A DNA stretch of 11,883 bases from Gymnopus androsaceus JB14 (lineage: Eukaryota; Basidiomycota; Agaricomycetes; Agaricales; Omphalotaceae): positions 1 through 11,883 of the forward strand of contig ML770277.1 in assembly GCA_009733575.1 (NCBI GenBank), in the 5' to 3' direction. Both the position numbers and the translations under genes were made by a program. Shown here one piece after another: positions 1 through 8,026 of the stretch (positions are counted from its first letter, which is position 1; every line of letters begins with the position of its first letter). The notes beneath the pieces were generated by a model, which saw only the letters and a program-made list of their open reading frames with translations, was not told where the DNA came from and ran no database searches.

Positions 1-97
1 GCTCGAATTGTTTGGCCTCGAAGGTTGAGTGTAAACATTTACTGCAGAATCAAGTACGTGATACTAGTGGATTACATGCCGTGCAATATCTAATTTA
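1..97. other. Left flanking host DNA
   Basis: Sequence outside the left terminal repeat. I see no gene or repeat in it. Its last two bases are TA, matching the TA just outside the right terminal repeat. Confidence 0.6.
96..97. repeat. Candidate target-site duplication TA (left)
   Basis: TA directly precedes the left TIR and TA (11787-11788) directly follows the right TIR. No longer direct repeat fits at this boundary: tested lengths 3 to 6 and 8 all mismatch. Because TA is self-complementary it could equally be the outermost part of the inverted repeat. Confidence 0.5.
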
Positions 98-148
98 TGG
101 CAGATATAGTGGGTAAAAATACTTTTACACAAAAAATTCACGCAGGTT
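98..148 (+). repeat. Left terminal inverted repeat (51 bp)
   Basis: It begins TGGCAGATATAGTGGG and ends in TCACGCAGGTT. Compared with the reverse complement of 11736-11786, 46 of 51 positions match with no gaps. The mismatches are two near the outer tip and three in the middle. The outer half holds GGGTAAA facing a TTTAC-type sequence, an imperfect internal palindrome that is closer to perfect in the right copy. It is the likely binding and cleavage site of the element's integrase. Confidence 0.95.
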
Positions 149-194
149 ATAATTTTCTTGTTTTTCAGCACATATTACGTGTAATAATGAAAAA

Positions 195-288
195 AACCTG
201 CAGGTTCCACACCTGAAAATTACACAGGTTGAGATTGAACCTCTCAGAAATGCACAGGCTTAGACATCTAGAAAGTGCACAGGTGGTT
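195..288 (+). repeat. Left subterminal motif cluster (CRCAGGTT)
   Basis: Variants of the inner end of the TIR recur here: the 12-bp palindrome AACCTGCAGGTT at 195-206, an inverted CACCTG near 209-214, TTACACAGGTT at 220-230, AATGCACAGGCTT near 249-261 and AAGTGCACAGGTGG near 273-286. Several are preceded by AAAATT- or GAAA-like sequence, as in the TIR itself. Clusters of this kind at transposon ends are commonly transposase binding sites. That role here is inference. Confidence 0.65.
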
Positions 289-303
289 TTAAGTACTGGT
301 TTT

Positions 304-357
304 GTTAGGAAGCCTTGCGTTAGGAAGCCTGCGCTTCTTAACGCAAGGCTTCCTAAC
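304..357. repeat. Perfect 19-bp hairpin near left end
   Basis: The arms at 304-322 and 339-357 are perfect reverse complements, beginning GTTAGGAAGCC. The 16-nt loop contains a further 5-bp stem (GAAGC at 324-328 with GCTTC at 333-337). The left arm and loop also hold a direct repeat, because GTTAGGAAGCCT occurs at 304 and again, in near-complete form (TTAGGAAGCCT), at about 320. It lies about 150 bp downstream of the integrase stop, so it could act as a transcript 3' structure or as a DNA hairpin at the transposon end. Confidence 0.8.
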
Positions 358-502
358 TTAAACGCACAAGACCAGGTTCAGAATGACATGTGACAAACCC
401 GGAAAGCCCACGGCGATAGCCCGCCAGTTCTCGCAGATCCCTAACACCAAACAGTACTTCTTTCGAGAAGCAAATGCAACAGGTCCTAACAGGTTTATGA
501 AA
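358..502. other. Short spacer downstream of integrase
   Basis: It lies between the hairpin and the integrase stop codon. I see no gene. It probably holds the 3' untranslated region of the minus-strand integrase transcript. No convincing AATAAA-type polyadenylation signal stands out. Confidence 0.4.
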
Positions 503-2138
503 TTATGAATTAGATTGAGCTTGTACAAAGGCCTGGAATCGTAATACAGCTTCACAGTAAACCTCTATTCCCCAGTTCCCATCATCCTTCTCTAAATCAA
601 ACTCCATCTCCCTGAATGCATTACGAACGAAGACAAGGTCTTCATCTTCGTTAACTCGTATGTTGGTATTATCATCTTCCTCTGGGACACTGTGATCTCC
701 TGGCGTCCCCCGGCTGTCTAGTTCATCTTCAAGACCATACATAGAATGACTCGCAGTATGAATGTCATCTCCTGGATCACCTGTCCAGTACCCATGAGTC
801 TTTGCGTGCTCACAACTGATCTCATAGAGTGCAATGGGCATCTTGTTCCCAGCAGTACGGACTTGGTGATGATTCCATGCATCTGCGGAACGGTGCAATG
901 AAGCCTGGATTCGAGGTTGGAAGACGACAAATAGGACAAGTCGTTGAATAAGGTTGGTCATGTCAAGCAGTCCTTCCCTTTCAAGGTATTCGAATATCTT
1001 GCGAAAAGCCTCTAGAGTGTCTTTCCGAATATCTCGCCATAATCGTTCAATGCGGACATTGTGAGAGGACCTGAAGCGATACTTCTTTAGAAGAAGTACA
1101 AATTGCTTGCTTCAAAGAACGTACCTTCCACGTATATAAGCCCTGTGAGCCACTCCCCAATGATCAATCATGAAGACCTCAATTCCATTGTTTTCTTTCC
1201 CAAAATCACCACGAACTCTGCTAGGCCAACCAAATACCGTCACTGCATTCTTGAACAGTGCCAGAACCGTCTCAGACGTCTTGTTAGAGCAACATTCCAG
1301 GTAAATGATCAAACGTGAGTGTCCATCAACGCATCCATGTACCCAAAATCCCCAAGGACGCAACTTCTCGTTGCCATCCTGGTGCCAAAGGGCATTGGCT
1401 CCGCGGACCTTGTATACTCGACGTTTAATCAATCCTGCCCATCTAAAATGATATTGTTAACCATTGTAGCATGTTTGAATTTAGTACTAGTGCTTACCGG
1501 AGTAGAACACCTGTAGAATCCACACGTCGAAAGCTTTCTTGAACCCGTAGAATAGGAACATTGATCTGCCAACGACTCTTCAAATGCCCCAATGCGATTG
1601 AAGATCCTACAAACGGATGTTCCGCTGCAATCTCCGAGATCCTTTTATCCAGTTCATCGTCTGATATATCCGTATAAGGCTCTTTTGTGGAATCTATGAG
1701 ACCAGCCTTCACAAGATGGTTGTATATTGTCTTCCGACAGCAGCCCATGGCATCGGCTATTGATTTCCAAGATAAACCCAGGTTATGCAAAAGAATGGCT
1801 CTGTCGAGATCCAGGCTGTAGGTCGGACGGCCAGCTTGACCTGTATATGACCTCGGGATATTCGTAGATGCTGGGGGAGGCGGGTGTTCCAGAAAGTTTT
1901 CTAGAGGTCTGATGCAGCTTTCAACATAGCTCACCAGATACTCCAGTTCTTCAGGAGTAGAATGAGGATCATCGAGGCTTCGTACTATAGTTCGGATAGT
2001 GTAAAGTTTGTGAACCATAGACTCTACAGCACCAACTTCAGCATTTGGAAGACTCTGGATAATGAATTTGGCTCGGGAAGTCAAGTTGTGTGCTTCAGCA
2101 AGGAAGTAATGAGTCTGGTCTCTGCCAGAGTGGGCCAT
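503..2138 (-). CDS. rve-fold DDE integrase/transposase, 3 exons
   Basis: This is the likely transposase of the element, cutting and joining its TIRs in the nucleus. Exons are 2138-1498, 1442-1125 and 1070-503, with introns of 55 nt (gtaagc...ttag) and 54 nt (gtacgt...tcag), giving 508 aa. Residues about 103-147 form a helix-turn-helix (GRPTYSLD...WKSIADAMGCCRKTIYNHL). The integrase core follows: WHQDGN with D236, VRGDFG with D293, and VRIERLWRDI with E328, which spans the second splice junction. Spacing from D293 to E328 is 35, a DD35E pattern. An acidic tail ends the protein. The pattern RP..W..IA...G, then RRVDS.GV, then WH.DG and IERLWRD, is that of the 'integrase core domain' proteins abundant in mushrooms and also found in animals. 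An upstream in-frame ATG at 2228 would add 30 residues; I prefer 2138. It starts just after the dioxygenase stop (2231) in the same direction, so its promoter must be short or inside that gene. Confidence 0.9.
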
Positions 2139-2230
2139 GAATGCGGGGCGTAACAAAGATCGATTTGGGCGCTTACTGGATTGAACGTTATCAACTAAAT
2201 TGCAAGAGTATCGTGTATATGTGTACATAT

Positions 2231-5200
2231 CTATTTAACATTACTATTACCATCCCATCCATTAATATCTTTCTGATAGCTGATACCTGTCTTATCTGAA
2301 TGGATTACAACAGAGCAGCGAATACCTTTATAATGAAGGTTAAAGTGACTGATATCACGGGAAAGAAATACGACCCAGTCACCGTTCTTCAACTCCAAAA
2401 CCAGTCGAGGCTCAAATAAACACAGTTCACCACCTTCAAAGTCACCAATGTTAAGAACAATGCAAGCAACCAGGTCCCCTCCATCTTTATGTATAATGGT
2501 AGTGACATTGAGGTTCAGGACGAAACTCGTGAAAGGTTTAACAGGGGAGGTTTGTTGAAGCGGGAAAATATCAATCATGGCTTCCACGGAATGCATTGTA
2601 TTCGGGTGACGATGTAAGGCCTAGAGAATTTTCAGTTAAACAGACCAGATAATCCACTGAGTAGAACTCGCCTTTTCAACAATCTCTTCCAATACATCCC
2701 CCAATGCGTCACACAGAAGATTATATTCTGCAGTGAATTGTTGCATTTCATTAGATGAGCGTACAAAGAACTGGGCATGATTGGTTTTCTTGCCCCCAGT
2801 AGTACGGATGAAAGAGGGATGAACATCGGGTGCGTCCTTGCCCTATTGGGTAGAATAGTAAGGGAATGGCAATAATGATTGTTATCTTTACTCACACTTT
2901 GCCCATATCTAGCATAAATTGAAAAGTGCCATGCAGAAAAGGAGGGCTTATCCACTTTTGACGTATCTTGATTTTTGAGTTCTGAGCCAACAATTCTCGC
3001 AGAAGCAGCTGCTTTAGACCATGCCTTCAAACCGAGCCAAACACGACGACGGTTTTCAGCACTAAGCGTTCCATCCACATGAAAAACAAGTTTTCCCTCC
3101 CTGTCGTTGACCTGGATTTCATGTCTAATAAAAGTTAGTCTCAAATGTTAACGGAGGTTGCTCAAATCTTACCCTGCAATCAACTCTTGAGGTAACTTGA
3201 GCCACTTAATTCCGCTCTTTATACCGCCTTTGCCACTTTTATATCTGTCCTGGAGCTAAAATATGAAGCCAAATCGTTAGTAAATCTAGACAAAAACAAG
3301 TAAAAGGAAAATGCAAGCCTTTTCTGAGAACTCCTTCAAATCTTTGGGAACAATAGCTTGGGTGGCCAATACACGCTCGTCTCGTGTAAAAGACATTCGC
3401 CGAGGTTTTTTTAAGGGATAGGGTAACTGCCTAGGGGAACCATGCGTGATACTAAAGGTCGTAGAGATAACATGAACCGGTCCAAAATCATCGGTATGCA
3501 GCTGAACATGGTCTCCTAGATCGTCCACGAATCGGACTTGAGAATAGGAGCTCTTTGATATAGCAGCTTCTTCAGCTTTCTCATCTGCTGAATCAGGCTC
3601 TGGAGCATGGAAATCAAGTCCAGATTCCGAGGAGACAGAAAGATGTGCAGCACTGAGGGTATTAAAGGATAACATATCTTCATCTTCAATGTTGGTAAGA
3701 TCAATAGAGAGGACCGGTGCCCAAACAGAAGTGTCTCTAGGGAGACATTTGGCTTGTCTATAGAACAGAATTCCAATTAGGAGATATAATGAATTAAGCA
3801 GAAAGGCTCACTTGGCGATGAACTCCATAAAATAGCAATCACTAACGTGGAGATTTCGGCAGTCCAGCTCTTCCGGGATATCCCTCCCTTTACGAACTGC
3901 TATTGCAAACATAGTAGGTATCACCAAAGGAATTTCTTGCTGAAGCTTGGCAACAAGAGGAACAATCACAGCCTGGACCAGTTCGAAGGAATCTAAACAG
4001 TACGTTGGGAAGTCTACCCCATAAGAATGATTAGAAAGTTACCTTTATCAGCAATATTTGGATGGCGTAGCTCATTGGCAAGAGCGATGACAGCTACTTC
4101 AGTAACGCCTTTGGAGCGTAGATGCTCAGCAAGACCAGGACGACCTGCAATAATCATCAAAAGGAATACTGAACCTATTAAGATGATGAAAGCTATATCA
4201 AATAAAGATGGGGGGCATAACTAACCTCCGCAGGCCAGACGCGCCCAACGACTACCAGCACAGAGCCACTCCTTGATGTAACTTTTGCTCACACCTTTCT
4301 CGACTAAGGAATCGATTATAGGCCTAACGCTAGCCTTACGTCTTGCTGGGTCTCTTGCTTCTCGGTATAGCAGAACGCTGGTCAGGGAAATAAGTCACAG
4401 CAAGGAGTTCATTAAGTGTAGACACACCTGTTGACTTTTGCTGCAAATAGTAGTTCGTGGATCATGTTGACAAATATCGCCCCAGTCTCAACTATCTTCC
4501 CCCGAGCACATCGGTGAGCAATATTGAGCAATGAGTCAGTAGTCAATGCTTCTGGATGGGTCCAGGTAGCTCCTGAGATTGCACTGTGCATTCTCTCCAC
4601 GAATGTACCACCAAGCTCCGATCCCACGGAAGCCGAAGGACCATAGGCAATACGCAACAATAGACCCGCTACTTGACTTTGCACCAACTGAGAGGGTTGA
4701 GCAGGTTCGTTTACTACCTCATAACGAGGGTCCTCATTGGATTGCTCTGCCTCCCCATCCTCCCTATTAGATAAACGCAGTCTCTTCCTAACAGGAGGGT
4801 AGCCTGTTCGGGGGCACTCCGGGTCTGGAACCGGAAAATGGGCCTGCTGAGCATGAGCATTGTGATTTGGAGGATCTTCGTCGCTATCAAAACTGCGTTT
4901 GTTAGAACCGTGTGCCCAGTTCTGCGCACCAAGTTAGGTCGGTTTTAATCAAGCGATTGAACTATACATACCTGAGACTCAGAAACATCCTTATCAAATT
5001 CGTAGTCCTCATCATAGTTGACATCTTCTGGAAAATCGTCTTCATCCAGAGAGGGTGCATCTCCATATCTGGCGTATACATCCAAATCTGCATAGTCGTG
5101 GTCAAGATCATAGCCCGAGGGGGTTGGAGAAGGAGGGCAATGTAGATCCTGAATAAAGTTACAAATTTGTTTCAAACATTAAAGGCAATATGTATTTGCT

Positions 5201-5765
5201 TGCCTCCAAATCATCTTCAACGTCTTGATCAACTTCATACCCTGATGAGGCTGGGGAAGGAGGCCGATTTGAGACCTGAATAAAGTAATTAAGTAGTTTA
5301 TGACAATTGTTAGAGTCGCGGAAGCCAACTTACCTCAAAATCTTCTACGCTATCTGCAACTTGATATAAATTTTCTTCGCCTTCTATGACCCTGGAACTT
5401 GAAGTATATTCATGTCCTGGGGAATACGGGGAGGATGGATGACTAGTAGTCTGAATGGAGTTATTATTAGTACAAGAACATATAAATCTACATGGAAGAT
5501 ATACTGACTTCTTCAACATTTATGGAAAGTTTCTGGGAAATAAGAATTAGAAAAGCTCCAAATGAAGATAGAAACATACCTTGGGAGAAGGTGTTGGGGA
5601 AGGAGTCATGGGAGTCCCATTTTGTTGATCAGGAAATCGATTTCGGAGGTGATTGTGTAAAGCAAAGGGCAAAGCCTGAAGATCTGGGGGTAGTAAATGT
5701 GTATAGTTGGTAAGAAAGGTGTGTAGAGATTGAGCTTGAGCAAAGGGAAGGCTATATTCCGCCAT
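2231..5765 (-). CDS. TET/JBP-like 2OG-Fe(II) dioxygenase, 14 exons
   Basis: Predicted nuclear dioxygenase related to enzymes that oxidise 5-methylcytosine or thymine in DNA. Exons: 5765-5580, 5532-5509, 5450-5334, 5275-5204, 5148-4972, 4921-4428, 4377-4226, 4144-4043, 3992-3812, 3757-3319, 3255-3173, 3124-2896, 2842-2672, 2620-2231; 938 aa. The N-terminus is Pro/acid-rich with repeated PPSP..SGY exons (about 71-192). RKRLRL at 237-242 is a candidate nuclear signal. A long helical middle contains CAGSRWARLACGG. The C-terminal double-stranded beta-helix carries HKD (H853, D855) for Fe(II), a distal His in SHFNLHY (H901) and an Arg in GIRCSVVIHSD (R910) for 2-oxoglutarate, preceded by GDFEGGELCLFEP. 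Fungal TET/JBP proteins have this layout (established). The substrate is not shown here. Two introns need GC donors, one other is uncertain (GC, or a weak GT donor), and one donor is GTCAGT. An upstream ATG at 5888 would add 41 residues. Confidence 0.8.
4972..5450 (-). repeat. Tandemly duplicated acidic exons in dioxygenase gene
   Basis: Three successive phase-0 exons (5450-5334, 5275-5204, 5148-4972) each follow an intron ending in a near-identical YTTTATTCAG/CCATTCAG and start with a variant of (S)xxPPSPxxSGYE/D, then an acidic stretch. Intron phase, acceptor and the first dozen codons all match, which is best explained by duplication of an exon together with its upstream acceptor. The products, TTSHPSSPYSPGHEY, VSNRPPSPASSGYEV and DLHCPPSPTPSGYDL, form an acidic, probably disordered N-terminal region. 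Confidence 0.7.
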
Positions 5766-5770
5766 AGGAA

Positions 5771-5802
5771 ATGAAATTTGGGCGCTATGAAATTTGGGCG
5801 CT
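5771..5802. repeat. 16-bp perfect tandem repeat upstream of dioxygenase ATG
   Basis: ATGAAATTTGGGCGCT occurs twice back to back (5771-5786 and 5787-5802), 5 bp upstream of the chosen ATG of the minus-strand dioxygenase. It lies in the leader or promoter, or within the N-terminal extension if the ATG at 5888 is used. It may be a duplicated regulatory site, but nothing proves this. Confidence 0.7.
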
Positions 5803-6129
5803 GACGAAAATGGAAGGAAGCAACCTGACAGCGCCAATCCTTCCTGCAACGCGACCTGATCAGAAAAGCTGTGCAGGCGCTTCTTCACTTCTTCTCAACT
5901 TCGTCATCTCTCGTTTCCGTGGACACTGCTATGCTGGAAATACTCCGACGACGACCGTTTATATTACCTTCCACAGCTGCAGTATAACGACATAACCGCC
6001 TTGGGTTCATTTGAGCTAGAGGACCGGGACAGGTATGTTTTGATTGAGCTGTTATGTCCCAGGTACTACTGACATTGCTGCATTTCCTTTAGCTTGATCG
6101 TTGGATGAAGTAAGACCTGCCCAATGTGC

Positions 6130-6600
6130 TTCTTTCACAACGACCACCACGACGACCACCACGACTAGTGTGATCCCCATTTCCGTGGACACGACATCCA
6201 CAGCTTTTCCGTCCTATCATCTGACGTTGGCGGCAGTATTTGGTTCTCTGGAACCGCATTTGCCTACCGTCAAACCCTCTTCTCTTCCCTATCCTCCATG
6301 CTCCAGCTGAAAGTGTCGGTGATTTGAGCGACGCCAGCGGCTTGGTCTCTGACGCACTCGCTGATGCTGCTGAGAAGGGTAGTGAAGGGCTCTGGGCAGG
6401 TTCATCACTCGCCATAGTAGCTGGATTCCAGACATTAGTCGGCGGAGGCACTGGACACGGTACTGACGCTGGCTCTGGATTAGAGCAACAAGCCCCTGGC
6501 CTACCCGGTGTCAATTTGAGCTTTAAACAGCTTGTTAATGCCATTTTGTACAAGTCTAAATATGCTAAAGACCAGTAAACCTTGGGATTCAAACTTACAG
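6130..6600. other. Unassigned block inside glycosyltransferase relic
   Basis: Not recognised. It begins with a Thr-rich plus-strand run (ACGACCACC triplets, about 6139-6165), and continues with Ala/Gly/Ser-rich frames open on both strands (plus 6240-6578, minus 6089-6592). Neither strand shows a domain I know. It sits where the N-terminal catalytic part of the glycosyltransferase would be expected, so it may be degraded intronic or coding DNA, or a separate captured fragment. Confidence 0.35.
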
Positions 6601-6602
6601 CT

Positions 6603-6646
6603 CACGTATTCCTTTGACCGCGCGCTATGGAATACCAGGCCATTCA
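6603..6646 (+). repeat. Direct repeat copy 1 (about 45 bp)
   Basis: CACGTATTCC then TTTGACC...GC.CTATGGAATAC.AGGCC matches copy 2 at 7640-7692 with a few substitutions and an 8-nt gap. In the open frame of copy 2 the translation contains GFDHALWNTRPLT; here the equivalent is FDRALWNTRPFT. The source is unknown. Confidence 0.65.
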
Positions 6647-7639
6647 CACGCAATTTTTAGCTCCGTTTAACCCGAAAAACAAGAATCGTCGACGGCATTG
6701 TCATCCGGCATTCTTTGGGACTGTTGAATCCACGCGACCATCCTTCCTTTTCCCAAGCCCAAACCCTTCCGTTCTAACCCTCCCTGAACACCTCTGAATG
6801 CTCTCATATCAGGGCTCGCAGCTGGTGGTGCATTCGAAGCGGGTGACGATGCGCCGCGGGCCATATCTGAACGTTGGTTCGAAATCGTTTGCCCATACGA
6901 ACAGCGACGTTTCATAAACACCCGGAAAGTCAAACCTGCCATATGGAACGCTCCTGGAATCGACGTACTCAACCACTGGGCCAAGGTTCTTCGGGAGGCT
7001 CTCGAGAGCTGTATAGAGATTCAGGGTGACTACGATCAAGACATGTTTGCCCAGGTTTTCAATCTTTGGATATGGGGAAGCTCCCGAGTCCTCTCATTAT
7101 GGGAATTTACGAGCTCTCCTGTGAGCAGGCTTTTCGTTACATCTCCGATCGTGAAGAGTGCAGTCGACGCAATGAATACCTGTTTTCCCTCGAGGCCCAC
7201 ATCTCCCTGTTTCATCGAAGCTTGGCCCCAAAGATCCTTTTGACCGGATGATGGCAGTTCATATCAGGCGCGAAGACTTCGAGGAGGCGTGCCAGCGTTT
7301 GGCGTACTACAACTCATCTTTTTACTCGTGGAATTTGTTACCACGGCTCCCAGACTCTTTTGACGTCCCACCATCAATTGTCTGGGATAGCCCAGAGTAC
7401 AAAGACCTTTACGCCAAGCATACGATTCGACCTCTTCCCAGACCGTTCCGACTTCCGTTCCATTCCTCCGGAAGTGGTCTTCGCATTCCGAGAACCATCT
7501 CCATCTCCGATAGTGTAGACGTATACGCTAGTGTACCATGGTGTTATCTTGGATTTGGAACGTGGAACACGGAACGGAGCTCCACGAACGAGGACACACT
7601 TGCGTTGCTGGTGTCGATTTTCCGACAGTAGTGGATGTC

Positions 7640-7692
7640 CACGTATTCCTGCAGGGCTTTGACCATGCACTATGGAATACGAGGCCGTTAAC
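7640..7692 (+). repeat. Direct repeat copy 2 (about 53 bp)
   Basis: Second copy of the repeat at 6603-6646, about 1.04 kb downstream, retaining 8 nt absent from copy 1. One frame upstream is open and reads GHTCVAGVDFPTVVDVHVFL then QGFDHALWNTRPLT. It is followed by a GTACGA...TTTTTCAG stretch that could be an old intron. The two copies bracket most of the central and C-terminal glycosyltransferase relic. Confidence 0.65.
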
Positions 7693-7797
7693 AGACAGGT
7701 ACGAGTGACGTTCCACTGCGTTTTTACATTCGCTAATCAATACCTTTTTCAGATTTGACATTGAGCTTTATAAACATCTTAATTGTATTGTGTCTAT

Positions 7798-8015
7798 GCT
7801 ATGGGCTACAAGACTTATATGATAAGTACTGTACAAGAAATTACAAGATAGTAAGTGAAGCACGCAACGCTATAAGATGAGCTACAAGAAACTATATGAC
7901 ATGTAGTCTACAAGAAATTACAAGAAAGTGTTGAGTTCGATTAATGCTATGAGCTGCAAGAAATTACAAAATAGAAATTACAAGATATGAGCACTAATAT
8001 TCTACAAGATAAGAA
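7798..8015. repeat. Degenerate tandem repeat, AT-rich, about 70-77 bp units
   Basis: Three units start at about 7798, 7868 and 7945 with TGCTAT/CGCTATAAG-like sequence, then GAGCTACAAGAA and TACAAGAAATTACAAGA. The third unit is shortened. TACAAGA-type words recur throughout (about 7807, 7832, 7883, 7910, 7955, 7975, 8003). It lies immediately downstream of the J-domain gene's stop codon (8027), so it may form that transcript's 3' untranslated region and end. Confidence 0.65.
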
Positions 8016-8026
8016 CGGGACTGAAT

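Larger units (their letters stand above)
5940..7440 (+). pseudogene. Relic of GDP-fucose O-fucosyltransferase-like gene
   Basis: Plus-strand fragments recall a fungal GT family resembling GDP-fucose protein O-fucosyltransferases, which use GDP-fucose in the secretory pathway. In order: LQYNDITALGSFELEDRD (about 5970-6030); a likely 60-nt intron (6033-6092), then SLI followed by a frame break and stops; a central block from about 6776, PLNALISGLAAGGAFEAGDD onward, with TGA at 6785; DVLNHWAK...FNLWIWGSSRVLSLW; and DPFDRMMAVHIRREDF...FYSWNLLPRLPD (about 7236-7360). The frame shifts at least twice, near 7170 and 7235. The acidic HIRRED stands where I would expect HIRRGD. The segment between the N-terminal and central blocks is not recognisable. 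It runs opposite to the three transposon genes and looks like captured host sequence. The family assignment is from memory of conserved motifs, not a search. Confidence 0.6.

Noticed and set aside
503..961. Separate 152-aa protein starting at an internal Met
   Set aside because: The frame is open further upstream to 1070 and carries IERLWRDI, the catalytic Glu motif, so it is the third exon of the integrase.
1103..1516. Plus-strand frames over the integrase
   Set aside because: These are shadows of the minus-strand DDE core, whose catalytic motifs and splice sites are clear.
2231..2596. Dioxygenase domain as a stand-alone 121-aa gene
   Set aside because: The Fe-binding core alone is too short. 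Upstream exons join it in frame through the 2621-2671 intron, and the element continues with related coding sequence.
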